Assembly: GCA_002375465.1 (NCBI GenBank)
Contig: DFLT01000014.1
Location: 62,001-126,000 of the forward strand
DNA: 64,000 bases
Source of the DNA: Alphaproteobacteria bacterium UBA3612
GTDB lineage: Bacteria > Pseudomonadota > Alphaproteobacteria > Sphingomonadales > Sphingomonadaceae
Direction of reading: 5' to 3'
A model generated the notes under the pieces. That model saw only the letters and a program-made list of their open reading frames with translations, did no database searches and was not told the DNA's origin. The position numbers were made by a program, and so were the translations under genes. Below are positions 34,231 to 43,093 of this stretch, one piece after another. The number at the start of each line of letters is the position of its first letter. The stretch's first letter is position 1.

Positions 34231-34689
34231 TCACCCGCGCGGTGCCAGTTCCTGCTTCACCATGGCGCTGGCCTGCGACATGTCGATCTGTCCCGCGAAG
34301 CGTTCCTTCAACACCGCCATGACCCGGCCCATATCCTTCGGTCCCTCGGCGCCAAGCTCTTCGACAATCTTGCGAACTTCCGCCTGCGCTTCTGCCGGGG
34401 CCATCATCTGGGGCATGAATTCCTCGATGACGGTCAACTCGTCACGCTCGGCATCGGCGAGTTCCTGGCGGCCGCCCTTTTCGTACATGTCGATCGATTC
34501 GCGCCGCTGCTTCGCCATTTTTGTCAGCACGCCTGCCGCCAGTTCGTCAGTGGCGCCGCCGCGTTCGAGACGCTCGTCGATCTCCTTCTGCTTGATGGCG
34601 GCCAGAATGGCCCGCGTGGCCGCCACCCTCTCCTTGTCGCCCGATTTCATGGCGGCGATCTGGGCAGTCTTCACCTTTTCGGCGATCAT
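34231..34689 (-). CDS. GatB/YqeY domain protein
   Basis: A 152-residue helical protein made only of the YqeY domain, which is also the C-terminal tRNA-binding part of GatB amidotransferases. Motifs are RVAATRAILAAIKQKEIDER, AKQRRESIDMYEKGGRQELA, EMPQMM-like EEFMPQMMAPAE and KDMGRVMAVLKERFAGQIDM. The ATG at 34689 follows GGAGAG at normal spacing; an upstream in-frame start would not be conserved. It is upstream of dnaG-rpoD on the same strand, and divergent from carA. It is thought to bind tRNA, but its role is not settled. Confidence 0.92.
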   Translation of the reverse strand: MIAEKVKTAQIAAMKSGDKERVAATRAILAAIKQKEIDERLERGGATDELAAGVLTKMAKQRRESIDMYEKGGRQELADAERDELTVIEEFMPQMMAPAEAQAEVRKIVEELGAEGPKDMGRVMAVLKERFAGQIDMSQASAMVKQELAPRG

Positions 34690-34826
34690 AATGTCTCTCC
34701 TGAATGCGTCGCACGCCAGATAATGCGGGTGGACGCCGTTTAACAGCAATTGACGCGAATCCATCCGGTGCGTAGCACGCCCACTTAGCTTACAGCCTGA
34801 TCAAACCCTGAAGGAGCGCCCCCGGC

Positions 34827-35984
34827 GTGGCCACAAACGATTTTGCGCGTCCCCCATCCGGAGCAACGGGCGTGCTGATTCTGGCGTCGGGAGAGGTGAT
34901 ATGGGGTCGCGGCTTTGGCGCGGCGGGTCATGCGGTGGGGGAGGTTTGCTTCAACACCGCGATGACCGGCTATCAGGAGATCATGACCGATCCCAGCTAT
35001 GCGCGCCAGATTGTGACCTTCACCTTTCCCCATATCGGCAATGTCGGCGTCAACGAGGAGGATGTGGAGGCGGACACCCCCCACGCCATCGGTTGCGTCG
35101 TGCGCGAGGACGTCACTGCTCCCTCCAATTTTCGCTCGGTCGGCCGGTTCGACGATTGGCTGGCGAAGAACGGCCGCATCGGCATTTCCGGCGTCGACAC
35201 CCGTGCGCTGACACGCAAGGTGCGACTGCAGGGAGCGCCCAATGCGGTGATCGCCCATGACCCGGATGGCAAGTTCGACATGGACGCGCTGCTGGCCGCC
35301 GCAAGGGACTGGAGCGGCCTGGAAGGGCTGGACCTTGCGAAGGACGTGACCCGCGAAGAAACGGGCGGATGGAACGACGGCCCCTGGCAGTTGGGCCAGG
35401 GCTTCGGCATCGGCCCCAGCGACGGCCCGCACGTGGTCGCCATCGATTATGGCTCCAAAAAGAACATTTTACGCCGACTGGTGAACGCCGGTGCGCGCGT
35501 TACCGTTGTCCCGGCAAACGCGACATTCGAGCAGATCATGGCGCTGGAACCGGCGGGGGTTTTCCTGTCCAACGGTCCGGGCGATCCGGCAGCGACAGGC
35601 GAATATGCCGTGCCGGTCATCAAGCAGTTGTTGGACGCGGATGTGCCGATCTTCGGCATCTGCCTGGGCCATCAACTCCTTGGCCTTGCCGCCGGTGCGA
35701 AGACCGCCAAGATGTTCCAGGGCCACAGGGGCGCGAACCATCCTGTGCAGCGACTGAGTGACGGGCGCGTGGAAATCACCAGCATGAACCATGGCTTCGC
35801 CGTCGATGCTGACTCTTTGCCGGAGGGCATGGTGTCGACGCACACCAGCCTGTTCGACGGCACGCTGTGCGGGATCGAACTGACCGGCAAAAAGGCATTT
35901 GGTGTGCAATATCACCCGGAGGCCAGCCCCGGTCCGATGGACAGCGACTATCTGTTCGAGAAATTTGTCGGTGGGATGCAATGA
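34827..35984 (+). CDS. carA: carbamoyl-phosphate synthase small subunit
   Basis: Glutaminase subunit that supplies ammonia to CarB for arginine and pyrimidine synthesis. The 385-residue protein has the N-terminal CPSase domain (GEVCFNTAMTGYQEIMTDPSY near 38-58) and a class I glutamine amidotransferase domain with Cys279 in FGICLGHQ and the His/Glu pair in YHPEASPGP. The GTG start at 34827 follows AAGGAG. Its TGA overlaps the ATG of an unrelated AT-rich gene (ATGA) that separates it from carB. Confidence 0.98.
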   Translation: MATNDFARPPSGATGVLILASGEVIWGRGFGAAGHAVGEVCFNTAMTGYQEIMTDPSYARQIVTFTFPHIGNVGVNEEDVEADTPHAIGCVVREDVTAPSNFRSVGRFDDWLAKNGRIGISGVDTRALTRKVRLQGAPNAVIAHDPDGKFDMDALLAAARDWSGLEGLDLAKDVTREETGGWNDGPWQLGQGFGIGPSDGPHVVAIDYGSKKNILRRLVNAGARVTVVPANATFEQIMALEPAGVFLSNGPGDPAATGEYAVPVIKQLLDADVPIFGICLGHQLLGLAAGAKTAKMFQGHRGANHPVQRLSDGRVEITSMNHGFAVDADSLPEGMVSTHTSLFDGTLCGIELTGKKAFGVQYHPEASPGPMDSDYLFEKFVGGMQ

Positions 35985-36712
35985 GCGACGACGCCAATGA
36001 TGCGTGGGGTGGCGCATTTGGCAAAAGTTGGGGCCAATCGTGGGATCAACCGAAAAGTTTGCCAATGAAGCTTGCCGCCGTAGCAACACTGGCGCGCTTT
36101 TTTCTTTATAAGAGTATGGTGAAAGATGGGCTTGACCGAATGGATGCGGCTGATTTGCCCGACCTGATAAGTCCAAACATTAATGATGCCATGATGAAAA
36201 TGGCTCTCCGCCAGTTATCGGATATGAAGCATGTAGCGCGATCATATTCTGATGGGTTCTCCTTCGTTAGACTTACCGCGATAGGCGTTGAGGAAGTGGA
36301 GAAACAATTAGATAATAAAGACTCTTTTTTGCAAAAATATCTAAATTTGGGACCCAACAATTTATCCTATGCATTTGTTGATGTCGATATTCCTGCATCG
36401 GATCGCGTGGTATCGTTAGATCATAACAAACCCGAATACCAAAAGATATCATATGAACTGAACGAGCTAAGTCAGAGCATACATCGAGAGTTAGCAAACG
36501 ACTTATCTGAAGAAAATAGAGATCGAATTATCAGGTCAATCCGAAGTGCAAATGAGCTTTGGAAGTCAATTGAACTGAAAGTAATTCAAGTACAAGTGGG
36601 AATAGTTATGGCACTTGAGGACGCTGAGGGCTTAATTTCTGATATTAATAAAAAAATGGCTGTACAAGTCTTGATAGAGGCTATTCGAGCATTTGTGCGG
36701 AGTGTTGTTTGA
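35981..36712 (+). CDS. AT-rich hypothetical gene inserted between carA and carB
   Basis: A 243-residue protein of no recognised family. Residues 1-25 contain a Trp/Gly-rich repeat-like segment (AWGGAFGKSWGQSW). The rest is mostly helical and charged, with SDMKHVARSYSDGFSFVRL near 79-97 and a block reading DIPASDRVVSLDHNKPEYQ near 138-156; I recall similar PASDR-V-LDHN blocks in uncharacterised accessory proteins, but cannot verify it. Its ATG overlaps the carA stop (ATGA) and its TGA overlaps the carB ATG (TGATG). Composition breaks sharply: bases 36301-36360 contain 16 G/C of 60, against 37 of 60 at 36781-36840 in carB, with TTA, ATA and AGA codons common. It looks horizontally acquired. Confidence 0.85.
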   Translation: MSDDANDAWGGAFGKSWGQSWDQPKSLPMKLAAVATLARFFLYKSMVKDGLDRMDAADLPDLISPNINDAMMKMALRQLSDMKHVARSYSDGFSFVRLTAIGVEEVEKQLDNKDSFLQKYLNLGPNNLSYAFVDVDIPASDRVVSLDHNKPEYQKISYELNELSQSIHRELANDLSEENRDRIIRSIRSANELWKSIELKVIQVQVGIVMALEDAEGLISDINKKMAVQVLIEAIRAFVRSVV

Positions 36713-39700
36713 TGCCTAAACGTACCGATATCGACTCCATTCTCATCATTGGCGCCGGTCCCATTATTATTGGGCAGGCATGCGAGTTCGATTATTCGGG
36801 CGTGCAGGCGTGCAAGGCGTTGAAGGAGGAGGGATACCGGATCATTCTGGTCAACTCCAATCCGGCGACGATCATGACCGATCCGGATATGGCCGACGCC
36901 ACCTATATCGAGCCGATCACACCGGAGATCGTCGCAAAGGTGATCGCCAAGGAGCGTGATCTTCATCCTGGGGAGACGCTGGCCGTTCTACCCACGATGG
37001 GGGGCCAGACGGCACTCAACACCGCACTTGCTCTCGCGCAGGATGGTACGCTGGATAAATATGGCGTTGAGTTGATTGGCGCCAATGCAGAGGCGATCGA
37101 CAAGGCCGAGGACAGGCTGAAATTCCGCACGGCGATGGACAAGATCGGCCTTGAAAGCCCTCGTTCCGCCATCGCCCATTCGGATCAGGAGGCGCTGGAG
37201 GCGCTGGAGGCGGTTGGTCTGCCCGCGATCATTCGGCCATCCTTCACGCTGGGCGGCACCGGCGGGGGTGTCGCGTATAATAAGGAAGATTTCCTCGATA
37301 TTGTGCGCGGTGGCCTCGACGCTTCCCCCACGAACGAGGTCCTGATCGAGGAATCCGTTCTCGGCTGGAAAGAATATGAGATGGAGGTCGTTCGCGACAA
37401 GAACGACAATTGCATCATCATCTGCAGCATCGAAAATGTCGATCCGATGGGCGTCCATACCGGCGATTCCATAACCGTCGCCCCGGCGCTGACGCTGACC
37501 GACAAGGAATATCAGATCATGCGCAATGCCAGCATCGCTGTGCTGCGCGAGATCGGCGTCGAAACCGGGGGATCGAACGTGCAGTTCGCCGTCGATCCGA
37601 AAACGGGCCGGCTGATCGTCATTGAAATGAATCCGCGTGTGTCGCGCAGTTCTGCGCTGGCATCGAAGGCGACGGGCTTTCCCATCGCCAAGGTCGCCGC
37701 GAAACTGGCCGTCGGGTATACACTCGACGAGATCGACAATGACATTACCGGGGCGACCCCGGCATCGTTCGAGCCAACCATCGACTATGTCGTCACGAAA
37801 ATTCCGCGCTTCGCATTCGAGAAATTTCGCGGCGCATCCAACCGTCTATCGACAGCAATGAAGTCGGTGGGTGAGGTGATGGCAATCGGACGCAACTTCG
37901 CCGAAAGTTTCCAGAAGGCGCTGCGCGGCCTCGAAACCGGTCTGACCGGGCTCGATCCCCTGCCGGAGCTGGAAGGCGAGGGCGATGGTGGAATTGCCGC
38001 GCGTCTGGCACACGCGACGCCAGATCGCCTGCTGGTCGTTGCAGAGGCGATGCGGCGCGGATTTCCCGATGAAGAGATTCACCGGCTGAGCTTCTATGAT
38101 CCTTGGTTTCTGGCCCGCATTCGGGAAATCATTGAAGCGGAAGCCCGGATTGCCGAGGCAGGCCTACCAGGCGACGCGGTTGGAATGCGCGCTGTAAAGG
38201 CCATGGGCTTTTCCGACGCGCGGCTCGCCACGCTGACCGGCACGAGTGAGAGCGAGGTATCACGCCAGCGCCGCGCCTTGGGCGTGCGGCCCGTTTTCAA
38301 GCGCATCGACACATGTGCCGCTGAATTCGAAGCCAAAACGCCGTACATGTATTCGACCTACGAAGCCCCGATCTTCGGGGAGCCGGAAAACGAGGCCGCG
38401 CCGACGGACCGGGAGAAGGTCGTTATTCTGGGCGGTGGACCCAACCGGATCGGGCAGGGGATCGAATTCGACTATTGCTGCTGTCACGCCGCCTTTGCGC
38501 TGGCGGATGCAGGCTATGAGACGATCATGGTCAATTGCAATCCGGAGACGGTTTCAACCGACTATGATACGTCGGACCGGCTTTATTTCGAGCCGCTGAC
38601 GCCGGAAGATGTGCTGGAAATCCTGCACGGCGAGCAGCAGGCGGGGACGCTGAAAGGCGTCATCGTGCAATATGGCGGCCAGACCCCATTGAAGCTGGCC
38701 CCGGCGCTGGAGGCGGCAGGGATCCCTATCCTGGGCACGGCCGTCAGTGCCATCGACGAGGCGGAGGATCGAGAACGCTTTGCGGCGCTCGTTCGCCGTC
38801 TGGACCTGAAACAGCCGGCCAATGGCATTGCCCGCACGCTGGAGGAGGCGCAGCGTGAAGCCGCCACGGTGGGCTTCCCCGTATTGCTGCGCCCGTCAAA
38901 CGTCCTGGGCGGACGCGGCATGGAGGTGGTCGATTCCGACCGCCAGCTGGAAACCTACATGAAGGCCGCCATGCTGGTGGAAGACGGGTTGCCAGTCCTG
39001 GTCGACCAATATCTGCGCGACGCGATAGAGGTAGACGTGGATGCCCTGTCCGACGGCGAAAATGTCCACATTGCCGGCGTTTTGCAGCATATCGAAGAGG
39101 CGGGGGTCCATTCCGGCGACAGTGCCTGTTCACTGCCGCCCTATTCTCTTTCGGACGAGGTGATTGCGGAGATTGAGCGCCAGACCGAGGCACTGGCAAG
39201 GGCACTCAACGTGCGCGGACTGATGAACGTGCAATATGCGGTGAAGGACACCGACGTTTACCTGATCGAGGTGAATCCGCGCGCAAGCCGCACCGTCCCA
39301 TTCGTGGCAAAGGCGAAGGGAACGCCGCTCGCGAAGATTGCCGCGCGCGTGATGGCAGGTGAATCGCTGGCCGATTTCGACATGCCGCCGCGCGCGACGC
39401 CACATATCGCAGTGAAGGAAGCTATTTTCCCGTTCGGGCGCTTTCCCGGCACTGACCCGGTGTTGGGACCGGAAATGAAGTCAACGGGCGAAGTCATGGG
39501 AATCGATATGGATTTCTCGATCGCCTTCGCAAAGTCTCAGCTTGCCGTTGGCACCAAACTGCCAGACAGCGGCTCCGTCTTCATTTCGGTAAAGGATACA
39601 GACAAGCCGCAGATATTGGACGCTGCGCGGCAGCTTCTCGATCTGGGCTTCGACCTGGTTGCCACCAGTGGCACAGCGTCATTCCTGCGCGAGGCTGGCC

Positions 39701-39969
39701 TCGCGGTCACGGCGGTAAACAAGGTACTGGAAGGGTCTCCGCATATCGTCGACGAGATCAAGAATGACGCGATTGCCATGATCTTCAACACCACCGAAGG
39801 CGCACAGGCTATGGATGATTCAAAATCGATCCGATCCTCTGCGGTTTATGGGAAGATCCCCTATTACACCACGGCTGCCGCCAGCCGGGCTGCGGTGGGC
39901 GCGATCGCCGCCCTGCGTGCGGGACCTCTTGAAGTCCGCTCTCTGCAATCCTATTATTCAGCGACCTGA
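36712..39969 (+). CDS. carB: carbamoyl-phosphate synthase large subunit
   Basis: Makes carbamoyl phosphate from bicarbonate, two ATP and ammonia from CarA. The 1085-residue protein has the two homologous ATP-grasp halves (first half near 1-400 with GAGPIIIGQACEFDYSG, second near 555-935 with LGGGPNRIGQGIEFDYCC), the oligomerisation region between them, and the C-terminal MGS-like allosteric domain (from about 940). The ATG at 36712 is preferred over a TTG one codon earlier. Its start is coupled to the stop of the inserted AT-rich gene rather than to carA. Confidence 0.98.
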   Translation: MPKRTDIDSILIIGAGPIIIGQACEFDYSGVQACKALKEEGYRIILVNSNPATIMTDPDMADATYIEPITPEIVAKVIAKERDLHPGETLAVLPTMGGQTALNTALALAQDGTLDKYGVELIGANAEAIDKAEDRLKFRTAMDKIGLESPRSAIAHSDQEALEALEAVGLPAIIRPSFTLGGTGGGVAYNKEDFLDIVRGGLDASPTNEVLIEESVLGWKEYEMEVVRDKNDNCIIICSIENVDPMGVHTGDSITVAPALTLTDKEYQIMRNASIAVLREIGVETGGSNVQFAVDPKTGRLIVIEMNPRVSRSSALASKATGFPIAKVAAKLAVGYTLDEIDNDITGATPASFEPTIDYVVTKIPRFAFEKFRGASNRLSTAMKSVGEVMAIGRNFAESFQKALRGLETGLTGLDPLPELEGEGDGGIAARLAHATPDRLLVVAEAMRRGFPDEEIHRLSFYDPWFLARIREIIEAEARIAEAGLPGDAVGMRAVKAMGFSDARLATLTGTSESEVSRQRRALGVRPVFKRIDTCAAEFEAKTPYMYSTYEAPIFGEPENEAAPTDREKVVILGGGPNRIGQGIEFDYCCCHAAFALADAGYETIMVNCNPETVSTDYDTSDRLYFEPLTPEDVLEILHGEQQAGTLKGVIVQYGGQTPLKLAPALEAAGIPILGTAVSAIDEAEDRERFAALVRRLDLKQPANGIARTLEEAQREAATVGFPVLLRPSNVLGGRGMEVVDSDRQLETYMKAAMLVEDGLPVLVDQYLRDAIEVDVDALSDGENVHIAGVLQHIEEAGVHSGDSACSLPPYSLSDEVIAEIERQTEALARALNVRGLMNVQYAVKDTDVYLIEVNPRASRTVPFVAKAKGTPLAKIAARVMAGESLADFDMPPRATPHIAVKEAIFPFGRFPGTDPVLGPEMKSTGEVMGIDMDFSIAFAKSQLAVGTKLPDSGSVFISVKDTDKPQILDAARQLLDLGFDLVATSGTASFLREAGLAVTAVNKVLEGSPHIVDEIKNDAIAMIFNTTEGAQAMDDSKSIRSSAVYGKIPYYTTAAASRAAVGAIAALRAGPLEVRSLQSYYSAT

Positions 39970-40053
39970 GGTTTTCCGACAGTCGATGCCCTGAATGCGG
40001 TGTGGGTTGCACCGGTGGCTTCGCTGTTCATATTTGCGAGGGATGATAAGCGC

Positions 40054-40533
40054 ATGGCAACGCTAGAAAAGACGCCAATGCTGCGTGAGGGTTATGATCG
40101 CATGACCGCCGAACTTACGCGATTGAAATCCACCGAACGCCATCAGGTCGTTGCGGCCATTGAGGAGGCGCGCGCTCATGGCGACCTTTCCGAAAATGCG
40201 GAATATCACGCTGCGAAGGAACGCCAGGGGCAGATCGAGGCACAGATCACCGATCTGGAGGACAAGATCAGCCGCGCGCAGATCATCGATCCGGCGGATT
40301 TGAGCGGCGACAAGGTAGTCTTTGCCGCCACCGTGAAGCTGCTCGACGAGGATGACAAGCCCGTCACCTACCAGATCGTCGGCCCCTATGAGGCGGACGC
40401 CAAGGGCGGCCGGATTTCCTATACCTCGCCCTTGGGCCGTGCCATGATCGGTCGGCGCGTCGGTGACGAGATCGAGGTTTCCACCCCGTCGGGTGAGAAA
40501 TATTACGAGATTGCCGAAATCGAATTCAAGTAG
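40054..40533 (+). CDS. greA: transcription elongation factor GreA
   Basis: Rescues backtracked RNA polymerase by stimulating transcript cleavage. The 159-residue length is standard. The N-terminal coiled coil runs about 1-75 (MLREGYDRMTAELTRLKS, ARAHGDLSENAEYHAAKERQG with the conserved DLSENAEY tip acidic residues), and the C-terminal globular FKBP-like domain ends ISYTSPLGRAMIGRRVGDEI. The ATG at 40054 has GAGGGA upstream. It is downstream of carB by 84 bases on the same strand, a frequent alphaproteobacterial order. Confidence 0.96.
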   Translation: MATLEKTPMLREGYDRMTAELTRLKSTERHQVVAAIEEARAHGDLSENAEYHAAKERQGQIEAQITDLEDKISRAQIIDPADLSGDKVVFAATVKLLDEDDKPVTYQIVGPYEADAKGGRISYTSPLGRAMIGRRVGDEIEVSTPSGEKYYEIAEIEFK

Positions 40534-40568
40534 TTTGCCAGGTCAGGTCGACGTTATTCAGAAATGGT

Positions 40569-40613
40569 GTTCACTCGCTTCGACCATGGACGTTCAATGG
40601 TCGGCGGGTGAAC
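40569..40613. other. Nested inverted repeats between greA and the rhomboid gene
   Basis: GTTCAC (40569-40574) is complementary to GTGAAC (40608-40613), and within it CGACCAT (40581-40587) is complementary to ATGGTCG (40597-40603). Together they could form one interrupted stem. No T-tract follows, so it is a weak terminator candidate or a regulatory structure. Confidence 0.35.
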
Positions 40614-40656
40614 ATCTATCGGTCGTCCTGCGCTGTGCGGGAAAGCAATAGCTTCG

Positions 40657-41289
40657 ATGCGTAATCCCTCCCCACCGCTGACCCGGATCGCCCCTGCGAC
40701 CACAATGCTGGCGGCGGCCTGCGTTATTCTGTGGCTTGCCGATCTTGTCTGGCCAGAGCTTGGGTACGGTCTGTCGCTGATCCCGGCACGCCTGACGGGC
40801 CAATCCTATGTCCCGGGCTTCGCCGCGCCCGCCATTCTGACGCCGATCACGATGCAGTTCGTGCATGCAGGGATTGGGCATCTGTTTCTGAACATGGTGT
40901 TCCTGATCTTCATCGGACGTTTCGTAGAGGGGCTGCTCGGCCCGGGTCGGTTTATCGCGCTCTACCTGGTCAGTGGTATTGCCGGCGCCTTGCTGGAGGT
41001 CGCTCTGTCGCCAAGCTCACCCGTGCCGCATGTGGGCGCCTCCGGCGCGATTGCCGGGGTGTTTGCTGCCTATGCGATGATATTCGGACGCCGCGCCGAT
41101 CACGCGTCGGAACGCAGCCAGGCGCTGAGATTGGCATTGGTCTGGATCGGCCTGCAACTGGCAATTGGATTTGTGTTCAATTCCGGCGGGGCAGGGGGCG
41201 GAATCGCCATATGGGCGCATGTAGGCGGCTTCCTGGCCGGACTGGTGCTGGGCGTCCCCCTGGCGCGCGACGCTCTTCGCTCGCGTTAG
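40657..41289 (+). CDS. rhomboid family intramembrane serine protease
   Basis: Membrane protease of 210 residues with about six transmembrane segments. The catalytic serine is Ser129 in VGASGAIAG and the partner histidine is His188 in WAHVGGF; HLFLNM with His75 and Asn79 supplies the oxyanion-side residues. It therefore has the complete rhomboid active site. Substrates are unknown. It follows greA by about 120 bases and converges on the SDR gene. Confidence 0.93.
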   Translation: MRNPSPPLTRIAPATTMLAAACVILWLADLVWPELGYGLSLIPARLTGQSYVPGFAAPAILTPITMQFVHAGIGHLFLNMVFLIFIGRFVEGLLGPGRFIALYLVSGIAGALLEVALSPSSPVPHVGASGAIAGVFAAYAMIFGRRADHASERSQALRLALVWIGLQLAIGFVFNSGGAGGGIAIWAHVGGFLAGLVLGVPLARDALRSR

Positions 41290-41349
41290 CGGCGGCACAG
41301 CCGCGCAATAAGGCCCAGCAGCGATCATCGGTCGCTTTACGCCTGCGCC

Positions 41350-42153
41350 CTATGCGGTGCCGACAATGCCTCCGTCGAGGGCAATGGTCTGTCCGACGAC
41401 ATATTCTCCGGCGCGCGACGACAGAAATATAGCGAGGCCCGCCACGTCCTCCGCCGTGCCGACCCGTCCGGATGGATTTCCCTTGCCCACGCTATCCCAG
41501 TCGACATCCTCCGTCTCGCCGCCAAAGCCGACACCGGTGGAGAGCATCCATGTCGGGAAGGGACCAGGCGCGATGGCGTTGAAGAGGATGCGTTCTCCCG
41601 TCAGATGTGTCGCAAGAAAGCGGGTCAGATGGTGCACGGCCGCCTTTGAGGCGCCATAGCTGAAGGCGTCGAACTGAGAGGATTTCAGGCCGTCTATGCT
41701 GCCGATGTTGATGACACGCGCGGGAGTTTCCCTGGCGGCGGCGCGCAAGAGAGGCAGCAGACGCTGCGTCAGGAAAAAGACACCCTTTACATTGGTATCC
41801 ATCACCTTGTCCCACCCCTGTTCAGGAAATTCACCAAGCGGCGCGCCCCAGCTCGCGCCGGCATTATTGACGAGGATATCTAGCTTTTCTTCCGCCTCCG
41901 AAAGGCGTTGTGCAAGGCTGTCACACCCTGCGACCGTCGACAGGTCGGCGGGAAGAGCGACGCATGTCGCACCATATTTCTGCGACAGGCGCTGGGCCGT
42001 CTCTTCGCAGGCATCGGCCTTCCGCGAAGAAATATAAACCTTTGCCCCCTTTGCCAGGAACCCGGCAGCGATCATCTCTCCGATCCCGCGTGAGCCCCCT
42101 GTCACAAGAGCGACCTTACCTTCGATTGAAAAAAGATTGGTAAAATCGCTCAT
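41350..42153 (-). CDS. short-chain dehydrogenase/reductase
   Basis: NAD(P)-dependent oxidoreductase of 267 residues. The nucleotide-binding TGGSRGIGEMIA is near 19-30, NNAGASWG near 95-102, the catalytic serine is in NIGSIDG, and the YGASKAA segment supplies Tyr and Lys. The C-terminal FLSSRAGEYVVGQTIALDGG is typical of classical SDRs close to FabG and gluconate 5-dehydrogenase types; the substrate is not determined. The ATG at 42153 follows AGGA. It lies 19 bases downstream of cysK on the same strand. Confidence 0.92.
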   Translation of the reverse strand: MSDFTNLFSIEGKVALVTGGSRGIGEMIAAGFLAKGAKVYISSRKADACEETAQRLSQKYGATCVALPADLSTVAGCDSLAQRLSEAEEKLDILVNNAGASWGAPLGEFPEQGWDKVMDTNVKGVFFLTQRLLPLLRAAARETPARVINIGSIDGLKSSQFDAFSYGASKAAVHHLTRFLATHLTGERILFNAIAPGPFPTWMLSTGVGFGGETEDVDWDSVGKGNPSGRVGTAEDVAGLAIFLSSRAGEYVVGQTIALDGGIVGTA

Positions 42154-42172
42154 GTGCAGTCCTTCATCCTTG

Positions 42173-43093
42173 TTATTCCGTCGGGAGGAAATCCGGCACG
42201 GAAAGATACCGCTCACCGGTATCGTAGTTGAAGCCGAGGATGCGCTTCTTGCCCTCCGCCTTTTCAACATACTGCCGGATTGCGGCCAGCGTCGCACCTG
42301 ACGAAATGCCTACCAACATGCCTTCCTCGCTGGCGGCGCGGCGGGCCATTTCCTTGGCGTCCTCCGGATCGACCTGGATCGCTCCGTTGATCGACTGGGT
42401 GTGCAGATTATCGGGGATGAACCCTGCGCCGATACCCTGAATGGGGTGCGGGCCAGGCTGACCGCCGGAAATGACCGGCGACAAAGAGGGCTCGACCGCC
42501 CAGATTTCCAGGTCAGGCCATTTTGGCTTCAGAACCTCTGCAACGCCGCTGATATGGCCGCCGGTGCCGACGCCCGTGATGATGGCATCAAGCGGGTTGC
42601 CGTCAAAATCATTCAGGATTTCAGGGGCGGTCGTACGCTTATGAACCTCGACATTGGCGGGATTGTCGAACTGTTGCGGAATCCACGCGCCTGGCGTTTC
42701 GGCCTTCAGCTCTTCGGCACGCTCGATGGCGCCCTTCATTCCCTTTGTCTTGTCCGTCAGATCGAATGTGGCGCCATAGGCCAGCATCAGCCGGCGGCGC
42801 TCTATGGACATCGACTCGGGCATGCAGAGGATCAGCTTGTAGCCTTTCACCGCGGCGACCATGGCGAGGCCAACGCCGGTGTTTCCTGACGTCGGTTCGA
42901 TAATCGTGCCGCCGGGCTTTAGTGCGCCGGATTTTTCCGCATCCTCGATCATGGCGAGTGCGATGCGGTCCTTGATGCTGCCGCCGGGATTGCTGCGTTC
43001 GGATTTTACCCACACATCGTGATCCGGGAACAATCTGGCCAGGCGGATGTGCGGCGTATTGCCGATGGTGTCGAGAATGCTGTCGGCGATCAT
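42173..43093 (-). CDS. cysK: cysteine synthase A (O-acetylserine sulfhydrylase)
   Basis: PLP enzyme that makes cysteine from O-acetylserine and sulfide. The 306-residue protein has the PLP lysine Lys41 in GGSIKDR, the substrate loop TSGNTG at 68-73, the phosphate-binding GVGTGGHISG near 176-185, and the C-terminal GISSGATLAA. Its ATG overlaps the TGA of the upstream MFS gene (ATGA), so the two are translationally coupled, although no functional link is evident. Confidence 0.96.
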   Translation of the reverse strand: MIADSILDTIGNTPHIRLARLFPDHDVWVKSERSNPGGSIKDRIALAMIEDAEKSGALKPGGTIIEPTSGNTGVGLAMVAAVKGYKLILCMPESMSIERRRLMLAYGATFDLTDKTKGMKGAIERAEELKAETPGAWIPQQFDNPANVEVHKRTTAPEILNDFDGNPLDAIITGVGTGGHISGVAEVLKPKWPDLEIWAVEPSLSPVISGGQPGPHPIQGIGAGFIPDNLHTQSINGAIQVDPEDAKEMARRAASEEGMLVGISSGATLAAIRQYVEKAEGKKRILGFNYDTGERYLSVPDFLPTE

